A stretch of 34,790 bases of DNA. It comes from CAVVXX01 sp052389895 (lineage in GTDB: Bacteria; Pseudomonadota; Alphaproteobacteria; Micropepsales; Micropepsaceae). Below, one piece after another: positions 22,995-29,061 of the stretch (the stretch's first letter is position 1; each line of letters starts with the position of its first letter). The stretch is from the NCBI GenBank assembly GCA_052389895.1, contig JBQTHM010000036.1, forward strand, positions 1 through 34,790. The letters are read 5' to 3'. The notes under the pieces were generated by a model that made no database searches, was not told the origin of the DNA, and saw only the letters and a program-made list of their open reading frames with translations. A program made the position numbers and the translations under genes.

Positions 22995-25022
22995 ATGTGG
23001 CGTTGGGTCGTAGGGTTCGTGGTTGTCGCAATCCTCGTCGCGGGTTCCCAAGCTGAGTCGAAATCACTGCGAGAGATGCGGGAGGAGGGCTACGCGAAAG
23101 CGGCCCGCGGCGACTGCGCGACGGCATACGAGATCTTCAGGGCGGCGGCGGGGAAAAGTGGCGGCGCCGCCTACGATCACCTCGCGGCCGCCAACTGCGC
23201 AGTCGAGCTCGCGCGCACCGAGGACGCCATCGCGGAATTCTATCGGGCGCTTGCCCATCGCGAAGAGCTGTCTCTTGGCGATCGGGTTTATGCGCTCAAA
23301 GGGCTCGCCTATCAGCTTGAAATCAGGCGTCGTTACCCGGAGGCGTGCGCGGTTTGGGAACAGGCGCTGGCGCTGAAGGAAGACGCAGAAATCCGCGCGC
23401 TCTATGCCCGGTGTCTCGACCTGGCGGGCGAGCACAACCAGGCGCGCCGGGTGCGCGCGAAGCTGAGCACAAGCCAACTGCGGACATCCGGATACAAGCT
23501 TGCGGAGCGCGGTCTTTGCGACGGAGCATATCCACTATTTGACGAGGCGGCCCGGCGGACAGGGTCTGCCCGCGACTATCTGTCCGCCGCGAATTGTGCC
23601 AGCGCCTCCGGACGGACCGAGGCCGCCATTGCGGCGTATTATGCGGCGCTCGCCAAGCGGAAGAAACTTCGCAAGGGGGAAGTCATCGAGGCGCTGCGTG
23701 GCCTAAGTTATCAGCTCGAGCTTGCGCAGCGTTGGCGTGAAGCAGCCGAAGCGCGCGAGCAGCTGCTGGCGAACGAAGAAAGCGCCGAGAACCGCTTGTG
23801 GCTTGCTCTCGACTGGAAGCGGGCGGGAAACGCCGAACGCGCAGGGCAAGTGTTCGCCTCGATTGACGATGAATCGCTTCCGCCCTATGCGCGCGGCCGC
23901 TATTGGCGGGAAGTGGCAGCCGCCAAACGGACCTCCGATCCCGAGGGCGCGGCGGCGGCCCGCGAGCAGGCGGCGATGGCCTTGGAAGTCGCACATCGCG
24001 CCGATCCCGCCAATGCGGCCATCGCGTTCGAACTCGCCAACGTCTTCTACGAACAGCGGCGCTATGACCTGTCGGCGGCCATGTACGAAGCCGGGTTGGC
24101 GGCGGACCCGGGCGCCTACGCCGTGATCGAAGACGCCGCCTATGCCCACAAGGCCGCAGGCCAGGACGCCGCCGCCGCGCGCCGGTTTCGCCAAGTCATC
24201 GACAACCAATCGCGGTATCCGCAAAACACGCCAGAAGAGGCAAACGCGCTGAAGCGCCGCCTCTGGAACGTGCAGCGCGAGATCGGCTTACTCGAACATC
24301 GCTGGTACGTTTACAGTTCGCTCAACTACCGCTCGGACACCGGTCCCTCAGTCGTTCATCTTCCGGAAAGCGGCTCGCTTGCCAGCGGGATGGATTTGGA
24401 GGCCGGCTGGCGTGTACCCAACCGCGGCGCCGATAATGGCGCACTCGACCTTTTCGCCCGCGCGTATTCCGGTTTCACCGACAACGACCTTGCCTTCGAC
24501 AGCGATGCCGTCCAGCTTGCCGTCGGAGCGCGCTGGCAGCCGATTCCCGATTTCGGCTTCTATTTGGTCGGTGAGCGACTCATAAAGGCCGGCGAAAATT
24601 CAAGGAATGGCTGGCTGATAGCAGGCGCATATTTCACCGGTACCGGCCTCGATTGGGACCCGGTAGAAGCAGAATGGACCTATGCGTCGTTGTATGCCCA
24701 GGCGGCCTACATCATAGACTCGCCCCAATTCTTCTCCGCATTTGCCGAAGGTATTGCCGGACGCGCCTGGAAGATCGGCGATTATTGGGCCGTCATCCCC
24801 CATGTCGTCGGCGCGCTGCATCATCAGGACGACGACGGCATCACCAGTTCGCTGGCAGAGGTGGGCGCCGGAATCATGTTCCGCCATTGGTTCCTCGACG
24901 ACAAATATGAGGGTCCCCGTGCTTGGGCAACATTGTCGCTGCAGTACCGCCGGGCGCTGGCGCGCGAAGGCCTGCAGACGGACGACGACGTATTTGTCGC
25001 ACAATTCACGATGCGCTTTTGA
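22995..25022 (+). CDS. nfrA: NfrA-like TPR and outer-membrane beta-barrel protein
   Basis: 675 residues from ATG 22995, preceded by GGGGGGTG. TTG 22971 and GTG 22983 are less likely starts. A signal peptide (about 1-20) leads to a periplasmic TPR superhelix containing a duplicated 134-residue block (32-165 and 166 to about 291). The C-terminal 240 residues, from IGLLEHRWYVYSSLNYRS, alternate polar/aromatic strands and end in VFVAQFTMRF with terminal Phe, the sign of a beta-barrel recognised by BamA. E. coli NfrA (the N4 receptor) has the same order: TPR, then barrel. Likely role is export of the glycan made by NfrB. Homology is at the level of architecture and short motifs in the NfrA C-terminal domain. 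Confidence 0.82.
   Translation: MWRWVVGFVVVAILVAGSQAESKSLREMREEGYAKAARGDCATAYEIFRAAAGKSGGAAYDHLAAANCAVELARTEDAIAEFYRALAHREELSLGDRVYALKGLAYQLEIRRRYPEACAVWEQALALKEDAEIRALYARCLDLAGEHNQARRVRAKLSTSQLRTSGYKLAERGLCDGAYPLFDEAARRTGSARDYLSAANCASASGRTEAAIAAYYAALAKRKKLRKGEVIEALRGLSYQLELAQRWREAAEAREQLLANEESAENRLWLALDWKRAGNAERAGQVFASIDDESLPPYARGRYWREVAAAKRTSDPEGAAAAREQAAMALEVAHRADPANAAIAFELANVFYEQRRYDLSAAMYEAGLAADPGAYAVIEDAAYAHKAAGQDAAAARRFRQVIDNQSRYPQNTPEEANALKRRLWNVQREIGLLEHRWYVYSSLNYRSDTGPSVVHLPESGSLASGMDLEAGWRVPNRGADNGALDLFARAYSGFTDNDLAFDSDAVQLAVGARWQPIPDFGFYLVGERLIKAGENSRNGWLIAGAYFTGTGLDWDPVEAEWTYASLYAQAAYIIDSPQFFSAFAEGIAGRAWKIGDYWAVIPHVVGALHHQDDDGITSSLAEVGAGIMFRHWFLDDKYEGPRAWATLSLQYRRALAREGLQTDDDVFVAQFTMRF
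23088..23866 (+). repeat. Tandem 134-residue duplication in the NfrA TPR domain
   Basis: Codons from 23088 (GYAKAARGDC) and from 23490 (GYKLAERGLC) start two blocks exactly 402 bases apart. They align throughout: AANCA, RTEDAIAEFYRALA with RTEAAIAAYYAALA, and ALKGLAYQLEIRRRY with ALRGLSYQLELAQRW. Each block has a Cys pair (C41/C68 and C175/C201) about 27 residues apart, so each may hold a disulfide. The copies have diverged, so the duplication is old. Confidence 0.85.
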
Positions 25023-25041
25023 CCGGCGCCCGGGCCGGCGA

Positions 25042-25079
25042 GCAGCAACCGGTTCGGCGCCGGCGCGCGAACCGGCTGC
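25042..25079. terminator. Hairpin after nfrA, possible terminator
   Basis: CCGGTTCG (25049-25056) pairs with CGAACCGG (25068-25075), extended by GCAG (25042-25045) with CTGC (25076-25079). It begins about 20 bases after the nfrA stop. No T-tract follows, so termination may need Rho or the structure may only protect the mRNA end. Confidence 0.5.
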
Positions 25080-25107
25080 GTTGAAAGAGCGTTAGCGAAC
25101 CAGTATG

Positions 25108-25136
25108 GTCCGCCGCCGTCAGAGGTTGCGGCGGAC
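25108..25136. repeat. Second hairpin between nfrA and tRNA-Gln
   Basis: GTCCGCCGC (25108-25116) pairs perfectly with GCGGCGGAC (25128-25136) around an 11-base loop. Together with the preceding hairpin it may insulate the tRNA gene from the glycan operon. Confidence 0.45.
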
Positions 25137-25196
25137 TCGTGCAAGATCGGCGCCCGCCGAAACGGGAGGCGGCGGATCCGGCCGCATTCCGCGAAT

Positions 25197-25271
25197 TGGG
25201 GCGTCGCCAAGCGGTAAGGCACCGGATTTTGGTTCCGGCATGCGGAGGTTCGAATCCTCCCGCCCCAGCCA
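25197..25271 (+). tRNA. tRNA-Gln (anticodon TTG)
   Basis: Full cloverleaf readable by eye. Acceptor TGGGGCG (25197-25203) pairs with CGCCCCA (25261-25267), discriminator G25268 and encoded CCA 25269-25271. The anticodon stem CCGGA (25222-25226) pairs with TCCGG (25234-25238) around a 7-base loop with anticodon TTG at 25229-25231. The T arm GGAGG-TTCGAAT-CCTCC is complete. The U1-A72 first pair is typical of glutamine tRNAs. Its 3' end is duplicated at 25407-25428. Confidence 0.97.
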
Positions 25272-25274
25272 GCT

Positions 25275-25309
25275 AGCGTTTCTTACGCGCGAAGCGCGTT
25301 AGAAACGCT
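25275..25309 (+). repeat. Hairpin element copy 1 downstream of tRNA-Gln
   Basis: AGCGTTTCT (25275-25283) pairs with AGAAACGCT (25301-25309), and inside it CGCGC pairs with GCGCG around a GAA loop. It starts a few bases after the tRNA CCA and is followed by GCTGCTG. It could serve as the tRNA terminator or 3'-processing structure. Related in sequence to the copy at 25432-25470. Confidence 0.7.
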
Positions 25310-25342
25310 GCTGCTGTCCTCGCGAAAGCGGGGATCCATTGC

Positions 25343-25359
25343 CCCCGCCTGCGCGGGGG
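25343..25359. repeat. G+C hairpin between the tRNA-tail copies
   Basis: CCCCCGC and GCGGGGG flank a small loop. The preceding TCCTCGCGAAAGCGGGGATC (25317-25336) is of the kind I recall as dispersed intergenic repeat sequence in alphaproteobacteria. No coding content. Confidence 0.55.
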
Positions 25360-25365
25360 GTGGCA

Positions 25366-25399
25366 GCATTGCCAAGCTCACTTCACTCGCAAGCAATGC
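25366..25399 (-). repeat. Hairpin element copy 2 (inverted)
   Basis: GCATTGC (25366-25372) pairs with GCAATGC (25393-25399). The loop contains AAGCTCACTTC, the reverse complement of GAAGTGAGCTT inside copy 3. Read on the minus strand, it aligns with copies 1 and 3, showing one repeat family in both orientations. Confidence 0.65.
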
Positions 25400-25431
25400 A
25401 AGCCACTTCGAATCCTCCCGCCCCAGCCGGC

Positions 25432-25470
25432 CAGCATTCGTTTGCGAACGAAGTGAGCTTACGAATGCTG
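25432..25470 (+). repeat. Hairpin element copy 3 after the tRNA tail copy
   Basis: CAGCATTCGT (25432-25441) pairs with ACGAATGCTG (25461-25470), a perfect 10-bp stem with GCTGCTG at its end as in copy 1. It follows the duplicated tRNA tail at the same distance that copy 1 follows the real tRNA, so tail plus hairpin behaves as one repeated unit. Confidence 0.7.
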
Positions 25471-25646
25471 CTGGACTCGGGTCGCGAAGCAAACCGGGGG
25501 CCCGTCCTGTCGACCGATTAACTTTCCCCAGCACGAATTTGGCCTTGCGCCGGGTGCGCGCAAATTAGGCACCCGCTTCCCTTGCAAATGCAGTAAGCTT
25601 TGCGGCCTATACGGACTCGCAGTTCATTCCCAAATCGGAGGAAATT

Positions 25647-25844
25647 ATGCCCTCGGGAAAATGCCCTAAATGCGACACTGTCCTGAACCAGGTGCGGGTC
25701 GAGCAGATCCCCACCACGGCCCAAGAGGGCGCGCAGCGCGGGTTTGCCAGCCTTTCGTTTTTGTGCCCCGCATGCTCTGCGATACTGGGAGTCGCGCTGC
25801 ATCCGCGCATTCTCGCCACTCAACTGAGCAAACAGGCGACGTGA
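25647..25844 (+). CDS. Zinc-ribbon miniprotein
   Basis: 65 residues with CPKC (6-9) and CPAC (40-43), two knuckles spaced as in a small zinc ribbon. GGAGG at 25637-25641 lies five bases before the ATG, the best ribosome site in this part of the window, which supports a real gene despite its size. Hydrophobic positions follow the second knuckle (ILGVALHPRIL). I do not recognise a family; nucleic-acid binding or protein binding are both possible. Its TGA overlaps a GTG of the next frame (GTGA), linking it to the hydrolase remnant. Confidence 0.72.
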   Translation: MPSGKCPKCDTVLNQVRVEQIPTTAQEGAQRGFASLSFLCPACSAILGVALHPRILATQLSKQAT

Positions 25845-26281
25845 CGCTCCGGCGCAGTCGGACGCCGCAGCTTCCCGACCTCGGCCTGGACGTGATCGTG
25901 TTGGTCAATAACGGTTCTGACAAGCCCGATGCCGGCGCTCTCGCACGGCGCCTTGCCCGCGTCGTACTGACCGGATCGGCCCAGCCAAAATACGTAACGC
26001 TCTCGGCGGAACAGCGCGATGCCTTGGCCGGTTCCTACGCCGTTGCAGGCGGCGGCGAGCGCGTGGTGTTCGCGCGCGGTGAAGCGCTCTATGTCGAACG
26101 CAAGGGTAGCCAGCCGCGAGCTCTCAAGGCGCTGTCGCCAACCAGGTTGACACTCGACGATGGCGACGAAGGCGTCGTGTACAGTTTCGAATTGGGACCG
26201 GCTGGCCCGGCGGTTCGGGTACGCGTGGCGTCACGCTGCGAACCCGTGGATTCGTCCGACCGTATCCGGACTATGCAGTGA
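25841..26281 (+). pseudogene. C-terminal remnant of a serine hydrolase (beta-lactamase-like)
   Basis: An open frame of 146 codons from a GTG overlapping the zinc-ribbon stop. LPDLGLDVIVLVNNGSDKPD looks like the segment shortly after the catalytic core of beta-lactamase-type serine hydrolases, and LSAEQRDALAGSYAV then ALKALSPTRL resemble the small beta domain that follows in many of them. The SxxK, YxN and HxG catalytic parts would lie upstream but are absent: the sequence before 25841 is the zinc-ribbon gene. I call it a truncated remnant. It might still be translated by coupling as a stand-alone beta domain; the open frame without stops keeps that possible. Confidence 0.6.
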
Positions 26282-26448
26282 CGGTTTTCCGCCAGGCGGA
26301 TCTGCTCTCGCGGCTGATGCGCGATCTCGCGCTAGGTGGGAGGCTCTTTTCCATCAACAGGCGCGTTTTTTCTTTCGATTAACAACGTATTAGGAAAACT
26401 TTGTGCTTGATGCAGCCGCGGCCCTCCGAGCCGGGAGGCAGATCAGCC
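26282..26448. other. Spacer before the GAF gene
   Basis: 167 bases without a gene. The T-rich GTTTTTTCTTTCGATTAACA around 26365-26384 is notably AT-rich for this genome and may belong to the promoter of the GAF gene or the end of the previous transcript. No hairpin is obvious. Confidence 0.35.
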
Positions 26449-26955
26449 ATGAACAACAAGCGCGCGTTCGATGCGGATTTCTCGATACGCCGTAAGCTGC
26501 TTGCGGCATTGCGGGAGCGACTGGCAGCCGCCCGCACGCTCGACACCATAATCGCCGAGGTGCGCGCCGCCGCGCGCTCGATCGCGTCTGCCGACGGCGT
26601 CACGTTCGTCCTGCGCGACGGGGACAATTGCTATTATGTCGATGAAGACGCGATTGGTCCGCTGTGGAAGGGCCAGCGCTTTCCAATGGGGAATTGCATC
26701 TCCGGCTGGTGCATGAAGAACGCCCGCACGGCGGTGATCGAAGACATCTACGCCGATCCGCGCATCCCGCACGATGTATATCGCCGCACGTTTGTGAAGA
26801 GCCTGATCATGGTGCCGGTCAATAGGCGCGCCCCCGTTGCCGCTATCGGCGCGTATTGGGCCGAGCGGCGCCGCTTCTCCGCCGAAGAGGTCGCGCTCAT
26901 CGAGGGGCTGGCAGCCGCCGTCGCGAGCGCGATGGAGTTGGCGCAGGCCGCATAG
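26449..26955 (+). CDS. Stand-alone GAF-domain protein
   Basis: 168 residues, essentially one GAF domain: a leading coiled helix (RRKLLAALRERLAAARTLDTI), then ASADGVTFVLRDGDNCYYVDEDAIGPLWKG with GNCISGWCMKNARTAVIEDIY and SLIMVPVNRRAPVAAIGAYW, all characteristic. No output domain is attached, so it may sense a small ligand for a partner protein or be part of a split sensor. GGGAGG lies about ten bases before the ATG. It runs convergently into the next gene with an 11-base gap. Confidence 0.82.
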   Translation: MNNKRAFDADFSIRRKLLAALRERLAAARTLDTIIAEVRAAARSIASADGVTFVLRDGDNCYYVDEDAIGPLWKGQRFPMGNCISGWCMKNARTAVIEDIYADPRIPHDVYRRTFVKSLIMVPVNRRAPVAAIGAYWAERRRFSAEEVALIEGLAAAVASAMELAQAA

Positions 26956-26966
26956 GCTGCATCCGG

Positions 26967-28046
26967 TTACTCCTTGCTGCCAAAAGTCCGCTGCACGAAG
27001 TCAGGCGTGATGCACGCGTAGAATGCGGCGGGCGATAAATTGGATGCCTTGCAGGACGCCACAAATGAGAGGTCTTCCACGCGGTAATAGACGGTATAGG
27101 GATTGACGACGATGCGTGCCTCGGGGCGGGAGACGAAATTTCCGTACGCGTCGATGCTGCCCTTGGCGTAAGGGTACGCCTCTTCCAGATATCTCTTCAG
27201 ATTTGCCTGTACGGCGTAATTATCCGGAAGTTGGTCAAAGGGACCGTCGTAGAAATTGTTTCTGTCGGTATTTTCCCCGTACACGCCAACAAGGATTTTG
27301 CGAGTGTTCGGCGCATCCACATAGAAGGCGAAGCCCGTGCGCTGGCCGCGGACGACGTCGGCCGTCACGCTCTGGAACGTCTCCGGAACCGCTCCGTCTT
27401 CGTTCAGAACATAAAGAAAATGCTCTTCCGGCCGGTTGAAAATGAGGAAGAACTTCAATCCCGATTCGTCAAAGATATTGCCGAGAAATGTTTCAAAGTC
27501 CGCCAGTTTCGCTTTCTTTGGCGGCGCAGTACCGATGTCGTTGAGGCGGAAACGCACGCTCCGGCCCTTGTGGGTAACGGCGTAAAGAAAGCGCTCGAGC
27601 CGCCTGACTTCCACACCGTCCTTTTTGGAATACGCCTTTTGCCGCCCCTCGCGATCCTGGATTTCCCCGTTTTCGTCGTACTCGAAATAGCCCAGGTGTA
27701 TGACGCCGCGGTCCCGATCCAGAACATCAAGCCGCAAATTTCCCCAGAGCGTTTTCCCTTCCGCGGTCAGGCTGAAGTAATAGTAGTTCTCCGTAGGATA
27801 AACAGTCACCGAATCCGGCAGGCTCGAGAAGACGTAATCGAAGATGGCACCCGCGTCGCCACTCGGTATTTTCGTGTAGAGCCCATCGATGAAATGCTGA
27901 TTGAAGGCGACCGAACTCACCTTCCGCAGATCGCTGGCGGATTCGTCCGGCACGTGCCGGAAATAAAAAAAGGCGGCAACGAAGGCTGCCAGCGCGAAAA
28001 ATAAGGCGAGAGAAATGGCAAGCACATTTCTCTCGCCCATGGTCAT
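26967..28046 (-). CDS. Membrane-anchored hypothetical protein
   Basis: About 359 residues with one N-terminal membrane helix (AISLALFFALAAFVAAFFYF) and a large extracytoplasmic part rich in Tyr, Phe, Asp and Asn. No family recognised. Repeated aromatic stretches (ENYYYFSLTAEGKTLWGNL, RPEARIVVNPYTVYYRVEDL) suggest beta structure. The two late cysteines (ASCKASN, AFYACITPDF) could be disulfide-linked. Start is uncertain: GTG 28058, ATG 28046 and ATG 28040 are possible and none has a clear ribosome site. It lies 71 bases downstream of the repeat protein on the same strand and may be co-transcribed with it. Confidence 0.75.
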   Translation of the reverse strand: MTMGERNVLAISLALFFALAAFVAAFFYFRHVPDESASDLRKVSSVAFNQHFIDGLYTKIPSGDAGAIFDYVFSSLPDSVTVYPTENYYYFSLTAEGKTLWGNLRLDVLDRDRGVIHLGYFEYDENGEIQDREGRQKAYSKKDGVEVRRLERFLYAVTHKGRSVRFRLNDIGTAPPKKAKLADFETFLGNIFDESGLKFFLIFNRPEEHFLYVLNEDGAVPETFQSVTADVVRGQRTGFAFYVDAPNTRKILVGVYGENTDRNNFYDGPFDQLPDNYAVQANLKRYLEEAYPYAKGSIDAYGNFVSRPEARIVVNPYTVYYRVEDLSFVASCKASNLSPAAFYACITPDFVQRTFGSKE

Positions 28047-28117
28047 GGTTTTCAACACGGAAGACCGTCAATGTGCCGCCGTCGCGTCCGCCGGACCGAT
28101 GGCGGCGGGAGCATTCG

Positions 28118-28915
28118 TTACTGTCCTCCCTCTTGCGACCCTTCTTTGCGTTGCCGCTTTGGTTTCTGCGCGGAAGGCCAAGTCTGGTCCTTCACGTGCC
28201 AGGTCACGCTTTTGCGGTGTTGCGACATGTCTTCCTGCATGCCGGGCTGCGCGCCCATTCCATTTTCGTGCATCATGGGCTGCGCTTTTTTGCCTTCCTC
28301 CTGCATGTCAGGCGCCGGGCTCGTGCCTTTCATATGCGCCCCTGGAGTCATGCCTTTTTCCTTTGTTCCCTTTTCCATTTGTCCGCCTGTCGGTTCCGGC
28401 GGCCAAGTCACGTTTGGTGTATGTGATGGGAAGGTGTAGCGCCTGACGTGATATGGCGCGAACGTCACGTCTTTGACGTGGGGAGGAAATGTCCTGCCCC
28501 TCACATGGTACGGCGGCCAGGTCGCGCCCTTTACGTGCGAAGGAAACGTCTGACCCTTAAAGTGCTCCGGCGGCCAGGTGACGCCCTCCTGATGACGGGG
28601 CGGACCGCCTCCGTCGCCGTAATCCGGAGGAAAGGTGACGTCCTTCTGATGCGGCGGATAAGTGTAACCCCGGATGTGATGCTCGGGGAATGTCACGTCC
28701 TTCGTGTGCGAAGGATAGGTTCTGTTCTTGACGTGAATGGGCGGCCACGTTCCGCCCTTCACGTGCGACGGATACGTTTCGCCTTTGAAATGCTGCGGGG
28801 GATAGGTGACGTCTTTTGTGTGCTTGGGCGGCGGCGGTTGTTGCGCCCAGCTCGCCGTGGCCAAGAGAAAACCAAAACACAAGGGACAGGTGAGATAGAG
28901 TGGGGTGTTTTTCAT
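28118..28915 (-). CDS. Secreted H-x-K-x-x-T-aromatic-P repeat protein with His/Met-rich tail
   Basis: 265 residues from ATG 28915, fixed by GGAGG seven bases upstream. After a signal peptide (about 1-24, ending ASWAQ) residues 32-173 are built of units of consensus H-x-[KR]-x-x-T-[YFW]-P-[PS]. The unit-initial His lie at 32, 42, 51, 61, 70, 80, 89, 108, 118, 127, 137, 146, 156 and 165, a strict 10/9 alternation (19-residue superunit). Only position 99 breaks it, where YGDGGGPPR replaces a unit. Residues 180-235 are rich in Met, His, Glu and Gln, and a further partial unit (SVTWHVKDQTWPS) follows. No family is recognised. Secretion plus ordered His, aromatic and Met side chains suggest metal binding, adhesion or a structural coat; none is proven. 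Confidence 0.85.
   Translation of the reverse strand: MKNTPLYLTCPLCFGFLLATASWAQQPPPPKHTKDVTYPPQHFKGETYPSHVKGGTWPPIHVKNRTYPSHTKDVTFPEHHIRGYTYPPHQKDVTFPPDYGDGGGPPRHQEGVTWPPEHFKGQTFPSHVKGATWPPYHVRGRTFPPHVKDVTFAPYHVRRYTFPSHTPNVTWPPEPTGGQMEKGTKEKGMTPGAHMKGTSPAPDMQEEGKKAQPMMHENGMGAQPGMQEDMSQHRKSVTWHVKDQTWPSAQKPKRQRKEGSQEGGQ
28397..28822 (-). repeat. 57-bp coding tandem repeat (19-residue superunit)
   Basis: The repeat array inside the secreted protein. Period 57 bp at DNA level (30 + 27), about seven and a half superunits, with strong amino-acid conservation and more varied DNA (for example CACGTGCGAAGG against CACGTGCGACGG). The unit at about 28595-28621 is degenerate. Divergence in the third base shows purifying selection on the motif rather than very recent slippage. 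Confidence 0.85.
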
Positions 28916-29061
28916 CGGCGTGCCTCCAAATCTAGAATTGGAATTATTCAAGTCGCCAGATGACCAAAACTTGCAGTCACAGTATCACTTCGCTCACGCG
29001 CATCAAAGCAGCGCATATGAATGAACGAGTGCGGCGGCGCGATTTGGCCGCATTCCGGGCG

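Larger units (their letters stand above)
25249..25428. repeat. tRNA-Gln 3'-end direct repeat (att-like)
   Basis: The 22 bases at 25249-25270 (T loop to the CC of CCA) recur exactly at 25407-25428. The second copy lacks any upstream tRNA body, so it is a tail only. Such copies arise when an element integrates into a tRNA gene, or by duplication of a repeat that contains the tRNA end. The 136 bases between the copies encode nothing and contain hairpin elements, so any element that was once here is gone or minimal. Confidence 0.85.
25272..25646. other. Non-coding repeat-rich stretch between tRNA-Gln and the zinc-ribbon gene
   Basis: 375 bases without a gene. It holds the three hairpin elements, the tRNA tail copy and a G+C hairpin (all listed), then about 120 bases of unremarkable sequence up to the strong ribosome site of the zinc-ribbon gene. 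Short open frames across the repeats have no protein-like character. Confidence 0.6.

Noticed and set aside
25407..25428. Second tRNA gene
   Set aside because: Only the T-loop-to-CCA part is present; there is no acceptor 5' strand, D arm or anticodon arm upstream.
28397..28822. Regular 57-bp repeats that could be taken for a CRISPR array
   Set aside because: Repeats have no unique spacers, keep an open reading frame and a peptide consensus, and no cas genes are present.
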